Shown here: piece after piece, positions 40,816-50,159 of the stretch
How the letters are laid out: every line of letters starts with the position of its first letter
How positions within the stretch are numbered: the stretch's first letter is position 1
Assembly: GCA_018335935.1 (NCBI GenBank)
Contig: JAGXRG010000047.1
Location: 1-64,000 of the forward strand
Origin: Chitinophagaceae bacterium
GTDB lineage: Bacteria; Bacteroidota; Bacteroidia; Chitinophagales; Chitinophagaceae
Direction of reading: 5' to 3'
DNA: 64,000 nt
Program-made: the position numbers and the translations under genes
Notes under the pieces: generated by a model
The model's input: the letters and a program-made list of their open reading frames with translations, nothing else
Databases searched by the model: none
What the model was told of the DNA's origin: nothing

Positions 40816-42435
40816 ATGTACGATATTATACAATTAAATGACATGTTAATGCCTGAGTTATTAGATATGGCAGAACAATTAAACATTAAAGGCACTAAAG
40901 GACTAGAAAAGCAAGATTTAATTTATAAAATTTTAGATAAGCAAGCAATTTCGGGTGCTGAAAAAGATGATGCAACAAAAAAGAAGCGAACTAAAAAAGC
41001 AGTTACAGTTAAAACTTCAACTTCAAACATTACTGAAGAAGCAGAAGTAATGAGCTCTAAGGCAGAAGATAAAGAAACTGACGATAACGATAAAAAGCGT
41101 AAACCAAAACCTAGTAAACCTTCTCCAAAAATTATTATAAAAAAAGAGCAGCCAAAAGATACAGATGATAAAGAAAATGAAGTTGAAGATGAAAACATCA
41201 ACCATCTTGCAGCAACACTTTTAGCAGCCACAGAAGAGACTAATAAAACAGAACCAGTAAATACACCTACTCCACCTCCACAAAAACATATTCAACGACC
41301 ACCAGCTTTTAACTTAGAGTTTGAGGGTGTTATTAATAGTGAGGGTGTTTTAGAAATGATGCCAGATGGATATGGTTTTCTACGTTCATCTGATTACAAT
41401 TATTTAAGTTCTCCCGATGATATTTATGTTTCTCCATCACAAATCAAATTATTTGGATTAAAAACAGGAGATACAGTTACAGGGTCTGTTCGCCCTCCTA
41501 AAGAAGGGGAAAAATATTTTGCTTTATTGAAAGTTGATTACATTAATGGTAAAAAGCCCGATGAAGTAAGAGATAGAGTTCCATTTGATTATTTAACTCC
41601 ATTATTCCCTTACGAAAAACTCAACTTATATACTACTGCTAATAATTACAGCACTAGAATCATGGATTTGTTTACACCTATTGGTAAAGGACAAAGAGGC
41701 TTAATTGTGGCCCAACCAAAAGTGGGTAAAACCATGTTATTAAAAGAAGTTGCAAATGCAATTGCTGCTAATCATCCAGAGTGTTATTTAATGGTAGTGT
41801 TGATAGATGAAAGACCAGAGGAAGTTACCGATATGGAAAGAAGTGTTAAAGCCGAAGTTTTAGCAAGCACTTTCGATGAACCTGCAGAAAAACATGTTAA
41901 AGTAAGCACTATAGCTTTACAAAAAGCTAAACGATTAGTAGAATGTGGTCATGATGTTGTGATATTATTAGACAGTATTACACGTTTGGCTCGTGCACAT
42001 AATACAGTTGCACCAGCAAGTGGTAAAGTATTAAGTGGTGGTGTTGAAGCAAACGCCATGCAAAAGCCAAAACAATTTTTTGGTGCTGCTCGTAAAATTG
42101 AACATGGAGGTAGTTTAACTATTTTAGCTACAGCTTTAATAGATACAGGTAGCAAAATGGATGAGGTAATTTTTGAGGAGTTTAAAGGAACTGGTAACAT
42201 GGAGTTGCAATTAGATAGAAGGTTAGCCAACAAACGTGTTTATCCTGCAATTGATTTAGTAGCTTCATCAACAAGAAGAGATGATTTATTATTAGATAAA
42301 GAAGTTTTACAAAGAATGAACATTTTGCGTTTGTACATTAACGATATGAATACAGACGAAGCCATGAATGAATTGCTAAAACGCATGAGAGGTACAAAAG
42401 ATAATGAGGAGTTTTTAGCAAGTATGAACAGATAA
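40816..42435 (+). CDS. rho: Transcription termination factor Rho with long disordered insertion
   Basis: The 539-residue protein has the Rho N-terminal domain ([24 protein letters not shown]), a low-complexity charged region at about residues 45-165 (rich in Lys, Glu, Asp, Pro), the RNA-binding cold-shock domain ([19 protein letters not shown]), and the ATPase domain: [15 protein letters not shown] (Walker A), [37 protein letters not shown], and [23 protein letters not shown]. Insertions like this are known in Bacteroidota Rho, where they support phase separation. The 250-base leader upstream could host regulation. Confidence 0.96.
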   Translation: MYDIIQLNDMLMPELLDMAEQLNIKGTKGLEKQDLIYKILDKQAISGAEKDDATKKKRTKKAVTVKTSTSNITEEAEVMSSKAEDKETDDNDKKRKPKPSKPSPKIIIKKEQPKDTDDKENEVEDENINHLAATLLAATEETNKTEPVNTPTPPPQKHIQRPPAFNLEFEGVINSEGVLEMMPDGYGFLRSSDYNYLSSPDDIYVSPSQIKLFGLKTGDTVTGSVRPPKEGEKYFALLKVDYINGKKPDEVRDRVPFDYLTPLFPYEKLNLYTTANNYSTRIMDLFTPIGKGQRGLIVAQPKVGKTMLLKEVANAIAANHPECYLMVVLIDERPEEVTDMERSVKAEVLASTFDEPAEKHVKVSTIALQKAKRLVECGHDVVILLDSITRLARAHNTVAPASGKVLSGGVEANAMQKPKQFFGAARKIEHGGSLTILATALIDTGSKMDEVIFEEFKGTGNMELQLDRRLANKRVYPAIDLVASSTRRDDLLLDKEVLQRMNILRLYINDMNTDEAMNELLKRMRGTKDNEEFLASMNR

Positions 42436-42436
42436 A

Positions 42437-44833
42437 TTAGAAGGGTAAACCAATACCCAATTGAAAAGCAACATTTCTAACTTCTACACCATTTGCTCTA
42501 TTTTCTTTAAAAGAAGCATTTGATAAATTGACCCAGCCGTTATTATACTGACGACCTGGGTCTTTTACTTTATATGCCACATCTAGCCTCAATAAAAAGT
42601 ATCCTCCAAAATCTAATCTTACACCTGTACCCATAGCAACTGCCAAATCTCTATAGAAATTATTGAATGTAAACTCGCTTTTAGGATTGTTAATGTCTTT
42701 TTTCAGATTCCAAACATTTCCAATATCTGCAAATAATGCAGAACCTATTTTTAGAAAACTACCATTATAAAGTGTAAAACGATATTCAAAATTTCCCTCA
42801 ACTCTTATATCTCCAAAACGATCTCTAAAACTAGAAGTGCTAGTGTCGTATAATAGAGAAGAGCCTTGACCAAGTTGTCTTAAACCCCAAGCCCTCATAC
42901 TATTTGGTCCTCCAGCAAAAAATTGTTTAAAGAAAGGAAGTATATTGCCAATTTCGTTACTACTACTATAGTTAATACCCAATCCTCCAAAAAGTTTATA
43001 GGCCCATTCTGTTTTTTGTTGCTTAATACTTTTTCTATATTCTACTTCTAGTTTTACGTATCTGTAAACAGTATTTTCTAGTGATTTAAACATACCTGCT
43101 ACTAAACCAGATTCTTCAACGCCCACTCTGAATAAAAAAGATTTATTTGGGTTTTTAGGATCTATTTTACTTTTTGTAAATGAAAAACTTTGCCCAATTA
43201 CATTTCCATTATTGAAAGAAAGCACTAAAAATGGATTGTTTTTTATTAGGTCATCAAGTCCTTGTAGTTTAATTAATGAATACAATTCAACATTAAAAGG
43301 CCTATAACTCCAAACATTATCTAGTTCCTTAAAATCATAACCAAAACTTCCTGTGAAAGATTTTAAACGAAACAAACCAAACCTATCAGAGTATGATGCA
43401 TTAAGAGAAAATAAAGTTCTTCTATCATCAACATTCAAAATATCTTCAATGTTTTTTCTTAAAATTTTTATTGGAATTAGTTTTACTAATGCTTTAATGG
43501 GTTTATTGCCAATAACTCTTGGAAAACTATATGTATGCCCAAATGTGGTAAAAAAAGTTTGTAAGGCTTTAGTGCTATCGTTTGGATTAAACTCCACACC
43601 AATACGTGCAGTTGTGAACGATTGAATGGCTTGTTTCCAAACATTTCTATTTCTATATGTTGTGCCTAAAGAGATTCCTACCAAATTACCTGCTGTTAAA
43701 TCGCCTGTATTTTTACTTAGTTCTGTTATAATTTCTATACCTCTTTTCTTTTCTTGAATCATAGAAATATGGAGGTCTAGTGTATCGTTATCTCTTTCTA
43801 TAAACTTAGCATCTACTTGTTTCCAAGGCCCAAGTTTGCTTAAAGCATTTAGTGTTTTATAATAAAGATTTTGATTAAAAGGCTCACCATATTTTAAATA
43901 ACTATGTTCTTTAAGTGGGTTTAGTTTAATATTTTCATAATCAAAATTTAAAGTAAAATTACCTGTAGTATGTTGGTGTAACCAAGGTTGTTTAATAATA
44001 GAATCGGTTAAATCAAAACTGCCTGCTTGGGTATAAAAATGAGTATGGCCAATATAAAATTTCTTTGAAACTCGTCCAGAAGTGTCTTTACGTTGTTTAA
44101 TGGTTACACTCCATTTTGGATCTTCTTTTTTATTTTTATTGTATTCATCTAGCAATTTAACTAACTCAAAAGGGTCAATAGTTAAAGTTAAAAATCTAGA
44201 ATCTGTAGTATCAACTAAGGCATAAATATCATCTTTACTAAAATTATAATAACCATTACGTCTAAATAAAGCTGTATATCTATCAAGTTCGTTACTGATG
44301 TTTTGTTTGGTGTAAGGGGTGCCTTTTTTTAATAAAGTATTATCAAAATTTTCTACAGCCAATTTTTGTAGACTGCTATCAATTAAATCAACAGCTACAG
44401 AATCAATGGTAATATTTTTTCCTAGATCTATGGTTACAGTTGGTGTTACTCTGTATTGATCGCCTTTAATTTGATTAATGGTATCTTGTTCGTATGAAGC
44501 ATAATAATATCCTTGTGATTTTAAATAATTATCCATGAAGTTGATGGACCTATTAAAATTACTTTCATCATATGAAGGAGGGTTTTTAATGATATTAAAC
44601 ACGCCAAGTTTTGCAATTTTTTTCACTTGCATACTATCGTCCCAATAATTATTAAGTTCAGTTATTAATTTCTTTTTTTGATCTTTATTAATATCATTTT
44701 TAATCACTACTTTATTATCAAAAACAAAGGGTTTTTTTGCTGGATAATTTTTTACACTAATGCAAGAACTAATAAAAGTTACTGCGATGAATAGAAAATA
44801 TAATTTTGTCGGTCTGATAGTATTAAATTGCAT
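42437..44833 (-). CDS. tamL: TamA/BamA-family outer-membrane lipoprotein (TamL-like)
   Basis: The 798-residue protein starts with a lipoprotein signal (LYFLFIAVTFISSC, Cys near residue 24), so it is anchored by lipid. POTRA-like modules fill the N-terminal half (VTPTVTIDLGKNITIDSVAV and so on), and a beta-barrel fills the C-terminal half, with the barrel motif AFFAGGPNSMRAWGLRQLG-type region (residues about 640-660, here FFAGGPNSMRAWG) and a final aromatic residue (GIGLPF). In Bacteroidota the lipidated form is called TamL and pairs with TamB. Its ATG lies only 3 bases from that of the divergent RNA methyltransferase. A TACTTTCG box is at 44851-44858. Confidence 0.82.
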   Translation of the reverse strand: MQFNTIRPTKLYFLFIAVTFISSCISVKNYPAKKPFVFDNKVVIKNDINKDQKKKLITELNNYWDDSMQVKKIAKLGVFNIIKNPPSYDESNFNRSINFMDNYLKSQGYYYASYEQDTINQIKGDQYRVTPTVTIDLGKNITIDSVAVDLIDSSLQKLAVENFDNTLLKKGTPYTKQNISNELDRYTALFRRNGYYNFSKDDIYALVDTTDSRFLTLTIDPFELVKLLDEYNKNKKEDPKWSVTIKQRKDTSGRVSKKFYIGHTHFYTQAGSFDLTDSIIKQPWLHQHTTGNFTLNFDYENIKLNPLKEHSYLKYGEPFNQNLYYKTLNALSKLGPWKQVDAKFIERDNDTLDLHISMIQEKKRGIEIITELSKNTGDLTAGNLVGISLGTTYRNRNVWKQAIQSFTTARIGVEFNPNDSTKALQTFFTTFGHTYSFPRVIGNKPIKALVKLIPIKILRKNIEDILNVDDRRTLFSLNASYSDRFGLFRLKSFTGSFGYDFKELDNVWSYRPFNVELYSLIKLQGLDDLIKNNPFLVLSFNNGNVIGQSFSFTKSKIDPKNPNKSFLFRVGVEESGLVAGMFKSLENTVYRYVKLEVEYRKSIKQQKTEWAYKLFGGLGINYSSSNEIGNILPFFKQFFAGGPNSMRAWGLRQLGQGSSLLYDTSTSSFRDRFGDIRVEGNFEYRFTLYNGSFLKIGSALFADIGNVWNLKKDINNPKSEFTFNNFYRDLAVAMGTGVRLDFGGYFLLRLDVAYKVKDPGRQYNNGWVNLSNASFKENRANGVEVRNVAFQLGIGLPF

Positions 44834-44836
44834 ATT

Positions 44837-45550
44837 ATGTTAAGCCGCAGCGAAAGTAAATATATTCAATCTTTGCACCATAAAAAACAAAGAGATATAG
44901 AAGGATTGTTTTTAGTTGAAGGACCTAAAATTGTTGATGAAGTTCTCAAAAGCCATTTTGTAATTAAAAAAATTTATGCAACATCTAGTTGGATTAACAA
45001 CCATGCAACAAATGAAACTGTTGTTGAGGTAAGTGAAGATGAGCTTCAAAAAATTTCAAACCATCAAACAGCTCATCAGGTTTTAGTTGTTGTTGAAAAG
45101 CCAACACTAAGAGCAAAGTCAAATAGCAAGATTAGCTTGGTATTAGACGGAATTCAAGACCCTGGAAATTTTGGCACCATCATTAGAATTGCAGATTGGT
45201 TTGGTATTACTAATATTGTTTGTTCAGAAGATTGTGTTGAATTGTTTAATCCTAAAGTTATACAAAGTACTATGGGCAGTTTTATTAGAACTTTAGTTGA
45301 TTATACTGACTTGCCCACATGGTTTTCATTAAACACATTGCCTGTTTATGGAGCATTATTAAATGGAAAAAATATTAAAAAAGTAGGAACTATTGATGAG
45401 GGTATTATAGTTATTGGCAATGAATCAAAAGGAATAAGAAGTAATATTTTACCATTTATTCAACATCCTATCAATATTGCAAGGGTAGGACAAGCAGAGT
45501 CTTTAAATGCATCGGTTGCAACAGGCATTATTTTATCTCATATTCTCTAA
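44837..45550 (+). CDS. TrmH/SpoU-family RNA methyltransferase
   Basis: The protein has about 237 residues from ATG 44837 (a TTG three codons earlier also fits). It has a SpoU substrate-binding N-domain and a SPOUT domain: LVLDGIQDPGNFGTIIRIADWFGI (motif 1), CVELFNPKVIQSTMGSFIR (motif 2), and IIVIGNESKGI with VGQAESLNASVATGIIL (motif 3). This is a 2'-O-ribose methyltransferase for rRNA or tRNA. The exact substrate is not determined. It overlaps convergent truB by 23 bases. Confidence 0.9.
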   Translation: MLSRSESKYIQSLHHKKQRDIEGLFLVEGPKIVDEVLKSHFVIKKIYATSSWINNHATNETVVEVSEDELQKISNHQTAHQVLVVVEKPTLRAKSNSKISLVLDGIQDPGNFGTIIRIADWFGITNIVCSEDCVELFNPKVIQSTMGSFIRTLVDYTDLPTWFSLNTLPVYGALLNGKNIKKVGTIDEGIIVIGNESKGIRSNILPFIQHPINIARVGQAESLNASVATGIILSHIL

Positions 45551-46223
45551 GGGTTTTTAATTCCTTTTCAAAGTCTTCGATGCTTTGAGCTGCAATAACA
45601 TTAAAATTGCCAATTTTTGTTCTACATAAGCTACTTAAATAACCACCTACACCTAAGGCTTCACCAAAGTCGTTTGCTAAACTTCTAATGTAAGTTCCTG
45701 TGCTGCATAAAACCCTAAAATGAATCAACTTTCCTTCAATTTTTGTGATGTCAAACTCATGAATAATTACAGGTCTGGGTTCTACTTTTACATGAATACC
45801 TTTTCTGGCACTTTCGTATAATCTTACACCATCTTTTTTTATAGCAGAATGTTGTGGAGGCATTTGTAAAATATCTCCTGTAAATTGTTTAGTTGCTAAA
45901 TGAATTTGTTCTTTGTTAAGATGTGAAGTGTCTTTAAAATTTTCTGGCTCACTCTCTAGGTCAAAAGTTGGGGTAGTTGCACCTAATGTAATAGTACCGG
46001 TATATTCTTTTTCCATCCCCATATACTCATTAATTTTTTTGGTGAACTTGCCTGTACAAATAATGAGTAAACCCGTAGCCAAAGGATCTAATGTGCCTGC
46101 ATGACCAATTTTTCTAATTTTAATTAAGCCTCTAATTTTTTTTACTACATCAAAGCTGGTCCATTGAAGTGGTTTATTAATGAGCAATACTTTTCCTTCG
46201 GCAAAAGATGAGTTGTTAATCAT
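45528..46223 (-). CDS. truB: tRNA pseudouridine(55) synthase
   Basis: The enzyme isomerises U55 in the T arm of tRNA. The 231-residue protein has KVLLINKPLQWTSFDVV at the N-terminus, KIRKIGHAGTLDPLATGLLIICTGKFTK (catalytic Asp), TTPTFDLES, QMPPQHSAIKKDGVRLYESARKG, and CSTGTYIRSLANDFGEALGVGGYL. The motifs are complete. A TACATTCG box (46229-46236, minus strand) ends five bases before the ATG, giving a leaderless arrangement. Confidence 0.95.
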   Translation of the reverse strand: MINNSSFAEGKVLLINKPLQWTSFDVVKKIRGLIKIRKIGHAGTLDPLATGLLIICTGKFTKKINEYMGMEKEYTGTITLGATTPTFDLESEPENFKDTSHLNKEQIHLATKQFTGDILQMPPQHSAIKKDGVRLYESARKGIHVKVEPRPVIIHEFDITKIEGKLIHFRVLCSTGTYIRSLANDFGEALGVGGYLSSLCRTKIGNFNVIAAQSIEDFEKELKTLREYEIK

Positions 46224-46361
46224 GGTGGCGAATGTAAAGAGAATTGAAATGAAAGAGTTGGTTACTGTTTATTTTAAGTCTTTTCGAAGATTCAAGATTA
46301 AGAAATCTGTTTAATTTAAAAGAATAGATTTAGTGTTTGTTGCATCACTATAAAAAACGAA

Positions 46362-46386
46362 AAAGGTTGGTGAGACACCAACCTTT
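46362..46386 (-). terminator. Terminator of mdh
   Basis: AAAGGTTGGTG and CACCAACCTTT form an 11-base stem with an AGA loop. On the minus strand it is followed by T-rich sequence. It is 51 bases past the mdh stop, with a degenerate repeat between. Confidence 0.75.
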
Positions 46387-46400
46387 AATAAAATTAAACA

Positions 46401-46428
46401 AATTTCTCATTCGTTCCTCACTCGAAAT
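46401..46428. repeat. Diverged copy of the intergenic repeat seen at 34004-34117
   Basis: AATTTCTCATTCGTTCCTCA and the following CTCGAAAT match the inverse of the 34004-34037 unit with a short deletion. It lies between the mdh stop and its terminator. Confidence 0.65.
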
Positions 46429-46437
46429 AAAGTAAAA

Positions 46438-47367
46438 TTATAATGTCTTTAACACATCATTCATGCTTCTTACAGCATCTGCAGATTTGTTGAATAATGC
46501 TTGCTCTTCTTCATTTAAACCAAAGTCTACAATTTTTTCCCAGCCATTTCTTCCAATAATTACTGGTACGCCTAAACAAATATCTTTTTGTCCGTATTCA
46601 CCATCAAGAGCCACACAGCAAGGAATTAATTTTTTCTCGTCTCTAACAATACTTTCCACTACAGCAGCACCTGCAGCACCTGGAGCATACCATGCAGATG
46701 TGCCAATTAATTTTGTTAAAGTAGCCCCACCTACCATTGTATCAGCTACAACTTTTTCTTGTTGTTCTGAACTTAAATATTTTGTAACAGGAGCACTGTT
46801 CCAAGTAGCAAAACGAATTAAAGGAATCATAGTAGTATCTCCATGACCACCAATAACAGCAGCATTTAAATCTGATGGACTACAACCTAAAGTTGTTGAA
46901 AGTTGATATTTAAAACGAGCACTATCTAATGCACCACCCATTCCAATAATTTTATTTTTTGGAAGACCTGTTGATTGTAAGGCTAAGTAGGTCATGGTGT
47001 CCATTGGATTACTAATCACCACAATAATTGTATTTGGAGAATGTTTTAAAATATTCTCACAAACCCCTTTTACAATACCTGCATTTACCCCAATTAATTC
47101 TTCTCTTGTCATACCTGGTTTTCTTGGTAAACCAGAGGTAATAACCACCACATCTGAATTTGCAGTTTTGGTGTAATCGTTTGTGCTGCCAGTAATTGTT
47201 GTATCAAAACCCAATAAAGATGCAGTTTGCATTAAATCTTGAGCTTTACCTTCTGCAACCCCTTCTTTAATATCTAGTAAAACTAATTCTGTAGCTAATT
47301 CTTTACGTGCAATATTGTCTGCACAAGTGGCACCAACAGCACCAACACCAACAACTGTAATTTTCAT
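46438..47367 (-). CDS. mdh: Malate dehydrogenase
   Basis: The enzyme interconverts malate and oxaloacetate with NAD in the TCA cycle. The 309-residue length and sequence fit the LDH-like MDH type: KITVVGVGAVGATCADNIA (NAD-binding), SDVVVITSGLPRKPGMTREEL with Arg residues of the loop, VVISNPMDTMTYLAL, GMGGALDSARFKYQLS, and the active-site His in VIGGHGDTTMIPL. A TACCTTTG box (47403-47410, minus strand) suggests a promoter with a leader of about 30 bases. Confidence 0.96.
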   Translation of the reverse strand: MKITVVGVGAVGATCADNIARKELATELVLLDIKEGVAEGKAQDLMQTASLLGFDTTITGSTNDYTKTANSDVVVITSGLPRKPGMTREELIGVNAGIVKGVCENILKHSPNTIIVVISNPMDTMTYLALQSTGLPKNKIIGMGGALDSARFKYQLSTTLGCSPSDLNAAVIGGHGDTTMIPLIRFATWNSAPVTKYLSSEQQEKVVADTMVGGATLTKLIGTSAWYAPGAAGAAVVESIVRDEKKLIPCCVALDGEYGQKDICLGVPVIIGRNGWEKIVDFGLNEEEQALFNKSADAVRSMNDVLKTL

Positions 47368-47402
47368 GAAATATATTTTAAGTAAATGATTAAATAATTT
47401 GG

Positions 47403-47410
47403 CAAAGGTA
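47403..47410 (-). promoter_or_regulatory. -7 promoter box (TACCTTTG) of mdh
   Basis: It is an exact TAnnTTTG match on the minus strand, 35 bases before the ATG. No TTG is seen about 19 bases further upstream. Confidence 0.4.
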
Positions 47411-47427
47411 AAAGCAAATAAAATAGC

Positions 47428-47991
47428 CTATTTATTTTTTCCTTTTTTATTCTTTTTTAAATCTGAAGAGTAGTCTGGAATTTGATAAGTATTATTACTA
47501 ATGGCTATTAAATCTTTTACTGTTATACTGTTTCTTAATTCTGTGTAAAAGCTGCCATTTTTATAAATAGCTGCATAAGGCGTAATTTCTATTCTATAAA
47601 AAATGGGCATAAAATAAGCAACCTCTTTACCCATAATAATGTTTGGATATTTATTTAACTCATACTTTTCATAAAAAGTTTTAGTGTCAGTTAAGGGTAT
47701 ATAGCTTGGGCCATTCCATACCATAACAATATTTTGTAAACTATCCATTTTTTGAACAATTTCTTGAGCTGTATGCTGACAATGTTCACAATCTGGTGAA
47801 AAGAAAATAAGGGCTACAGTTTTATCTTTAGGTAGATTTTCTTTGTTGAAAATAGTAGTACTATCTGTCAATATTAATTTAATATCTGGATAAGATTGAT
47901 GCTTAAAATATGGTGCATCTTTATCTTTCGATGGCTGAAGATGTGCAATTAAAGGGAAGACTAAAAGTATAATTAGTAACTTATATTTCAT
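47428..47991 (-). CDS. Exported thioredoxin-like protein
   Basis: The 187-residue protein from the ATG at 47991 (a longer start at 48012 is less likely) has a signal peptide MKYKLLIILLVFPLIAHLQ and a thioredoxin-fold core. The redox motif is CEHC in LIFFSPDCEHCQHTAQEI, near residue 75. The C-terminal tail is basic (KKNKKGKNK). It lacks the strong DsbA or ResA signature. It lies downstream of the mlaF-like gene on the same strand but is separated from it by a low-complexity region of about 100 bases. Confidence 0.8.
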   Translation of the reverse strand: MKYKLLIILLVFPLIAHLQPSKDKDAPYFKHQSYPDIKLILTDSTTIFNKENLPKDKTVALIFFSPDCEHCQHTAQEIVQKMDSLQNIVMVWNGPSYIPLTDTKTFYEKYELNKYPNIIMGKEVAYFMPIFYRIEITPYAAIYKNGSFYTELRNSITVKDLIAISNNTYQIPDYSSDLKKNKKGKNK

Positions 47992-48065
47992 ATTGTTAAA
48001 GTAAAAAGTCAAAAACTAAAAGTAAAAAAACAGAAAAACTAAAATAAAAAAACAGAAACAACAAA

Positions 48066-48105
48066 CCAATCAACCAATCAACTAATCAAATAATCAACCA
48101 ATCAA
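48066..48105. repeat. Five tandem 8-base units (NYAATCAA)
   Basis: CCAATCAA, CCAATCAA, CTAATCAA, ATAATCAA and CCAATCAA run in tandem. They end exactly at the mlaF stop codon. Upstream (48001-48065) is an A-rich stretch of irregular AAAACAGA and ACTAAAA-like words. Confidence 0.8.
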
Positions 48106-48882
48106 CTAACTCCCCTTCTTCGCTTCCATCATTCTTAATTCTTTTGCATCTTGTAAAAACTCAGAAGCAAAAATGAAGTTGTTGAGTAATTTATTTTCAC
48201 TAAAAATAATTTCTTTGTTATTGCCTTTCCATTGTAACTCTCCTTGATGTAGATAAATAATATTATCGCCAATTTCCATAACGCTATTCATATCGTGAGT
48301 AACCACGATTGTTGTTATGTTATATTCTTCAGTAATCTCTTGAATGAGTTTATCAATTACCATTGAGGTTTGAGGATCTAAGCCACTATTGGGTTCATCG
48401 CAAAATAAATATTTAGGATTTAACACAATGGCTCTAGCAATACCTACTCTCTTCTTCATACCACCACTTAGTTCAGCTGGGAATTTTTTATTAGAACCTT
48501 GCAAATTTACTCTTGATAATACCTCATCAACTCTATGTAATTTCTCTTTTAAAGTCCACTTGGTAAACATATCCAGCGAAAATTTAATGTTGTCTTGTAC
48601 AGTCATACTATCAAATAGTGCAGAACCTTGAAAGAGCATTCCAATTTGTTGACGTAACAACTTTTTTTCAGCAGTACTCATCAACAACATGTCTTTATCT
48701 TCATATAAAACTTCTCCCAAATCAGGTTTATATAATCCAACCATACACTTGGTTAAAACAGTTTTTCCACTGCCACTTGCTCCAATAATTAAATTACATT
48801 TTCCATCATAAAAAGTAGCAGAAATGTCATTAAGTATCGTTTTCTCTCCAAAAGATTTTTTAATGTTTTTTATGGTAATCAT
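48106..48882 (-). CDS. ABC transporter ATP-binding protein, MlaF-like
   Basis: The 258-residue ABC ATPase has Walker A IIGASGSGKTVLTK (about residues 34-47), Q-loop GMLFQGSALFDSMTV, signature ELSGGMKKRVGIARAI, Walker B YLFCDEPNSGLDP, and switch His TIVVTHDMN. The FQGSALFDSMTV and FCDEPNSGLDP forms are typical of the MlaF group, which moves phospholipids between the two membranes. No MlaE permease or MlaD gene is in the window. Two bases separate it from lysA upstream, so the genes are co-transcribed. Confidence 0.88.
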   Translation of the reverse strand: MITIKNIKKSFGEKTILNDISATFYDGKCNLIIGASGSGKTVLTKCMVGLYKPDLGEVLYEDKDMLLMSTAEKKLLRQQIGMLFQGSALFDSMTVQDNIKFSLDMFTKWTLKEKLHRVDEVLSRVNLQGSNKKFPAELSGGMKKRVGIARAIVLNPKYLFCDEPNSGLDPQTSMVIDKLIQEITEEYNITTIVVTHDMNSVMEIGDNIIYLHQGELQWKGNNKEIIFSENKLLNNFIFASEFLQDAKELRMMEAKKGS

Positions 48883-48884
48883 AA

Positions 48885-50099
48885 CTACTTAACAGTTGAT
48901 AAATTAATTTGATGATGTAACAGATCTTCAAAAACATCTCTTCTTCTGATTAAAGAAAATTCATTGTCTTTAAATAATACTTCTGCAGGTTTAAATCTAC
49001 TATTAAAATTGCTACTCATTTCAAATCCGTAAGCACCAGCGTTATAAAAACATAAAATATCTTCTTCGTTAGTAACGTCTAAAGTTCTATCTGTAGCAAA
49101 TGTATCTGTCTCACAAAGATTGCCTACAATAGTATATGTATCTTTTGCTGTACTTGGGTTTGATAAGTTTTTAATATGATGATAAGAACCATAAAACATA
49201 GGTCTGATCAGGTGATTAAAACCCGTATCAACACCAATAAATTTCGATTCATTATTTTCTTTCATCACATTTACTTTAGTGAGAAAATAACCAGATTCAG
49301 ACACTAAAAATTTACCTGGCTCGAACCAAATTTCTAAATGTTTTGCTGATGGATGCTGATCAAAATCCTCATAAATTTCTTTAGCTAATAATTCTATATT
49401 AGTTGCTTTATCTCCTTCTTTGTATTTTACTTTAAATCCACTACCTAGATCTAAAAATTTCAGTTGAGGAAAGTGAGGAAGAATTTCGAACAACACTTCA
49501 ATTCCATCAATAAAAACAGATATATCTTCAATATCACTTCCTGTATGAATGTGCAAGCCTGAAACATGTAAAGGATGTTCTTGCATAAGAGTAAGTATAT
49601 CATTCAATCGGGTTATAGGTATACCAAATTTGCTGTTTTCATGACCAGTAGAAATATTAATATTTCCACCACCCATAATATCTGGTCGTATTCTAATACT
49701 TACAGGATAAGTGTTTTGATATTGTATAGCAAATTTTTTAAGGTTAGAAATGCTATCAATAGTAATATTTACACCCAAGCCAACTGCTTCTTGAATTTCG
49801 GTAAAATGAATACCATTGCTGGTATATAAAATATGCTTTGGCTCAAAACCTGCATATAAAGCAAGTTTAACTTCGTTAATACTGCTGCAATCAATATTAC
49901 AACCAATAGATTTTATGTGTTGTAAAACATGAATATTAGTTAATGCTTTACAGGCATAAAAAAATCTTGTATTGGGCTTATAAAAAGCCGATTTCAACTT
50001 TTGATATTGCTCAGTAATTTTATGTGCATTATAGATATACAAAGGTGTTCCAAATTGCTGTGCTGCTTGTAATAATTGTTGATCTGTGAGAGATTGCAT
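48885..50099 (-). CDS. lysA: Diaminopimelate decarboxylase
   Basis: The enzyme removes CO2 from meso-diaminopimelate to give L-lysine, using PLP. Landmarks in about 404 residues: TPLYIYNAHKI, the PLP-lysine region RFFYACKALTNIHVL, HIHTGSDIED, FLDLGSGFKVKYKEG, FEPGKFLVSESGYFLTKV, and CETDTFATDR with the catalytic Cys. I place the start at ATG 50099 because a TATCTTTG box lies at 50106-50113, which rules against ATG 50108. The spacing suggests a leaderless mRNA. It is co-directional with the mlaF-like gene. Confidence 0.92.
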   Translation of the reverse strand: MQSLTDQQLLQAAQQFGTPLYIYNAHKITEQYQKLKSAFYKPNTRFFYACKALTNIHVLQHIKSIGCNIDCSSINEVKLALYAGFEPKHILYTSNGIHFTEIQEAVGLGVNITIDSISNLKKFAIQYQNTYPVSIRIRPDIMGGGNINISTGHENSKFGIPITRLNDILTLMQEHPLHVSGLHIHTGSDIEDISVFIDGIEVLFEILPHFPQLKFLDLGSGFKVKYKEGDKATNIELLAKEIYEDFDQHPSAKHLEIWFEPGKFLVSESGYFLTKVNVMKENNESKFIGVDTGFNHLIRPMFYGSYHHIKNLSNPSTAKDTYTIVGNLCETDTFATDRTLDVTNEEDILCFYNAGAYGFEMSSNFNSRFKPAEVLFKDNEFSLIRRRDVFEDLLHHQINLSTVK

Positions 50100-50105
50100 A
50101 GGTGG

Positions 50106-50113
50106 CAAAGATA
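50106..50113 (-). promoter_or_regulatory. -7 promoter box (TATCTTTG) of lysA
   Basis: It is an exact TAnnTTTG match on the minus strand, ending six bases before the preferred ATG at 50099 and overlapping the alternative one at 50108. Confidence 0.45.
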
Positions 50114-50159
50114 ATCTTGCAATTGAATAAGTGTAGTTTATAAATGTTTATAGAAATAT

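Noticed and set aside
34182-45550. Several plus-strand frames inside secA and tamL, and minus-strand frames inside rho
   Set aside because: They lie opposite well-supported genes, have repetitive or unbalanced composition and no recognisable domain, and are shadows of the real reading frames.
48001-48105. CRISPR array
   Set aside because: The units are 8 bases, contiguous and without spacers, and no cas gene is near.
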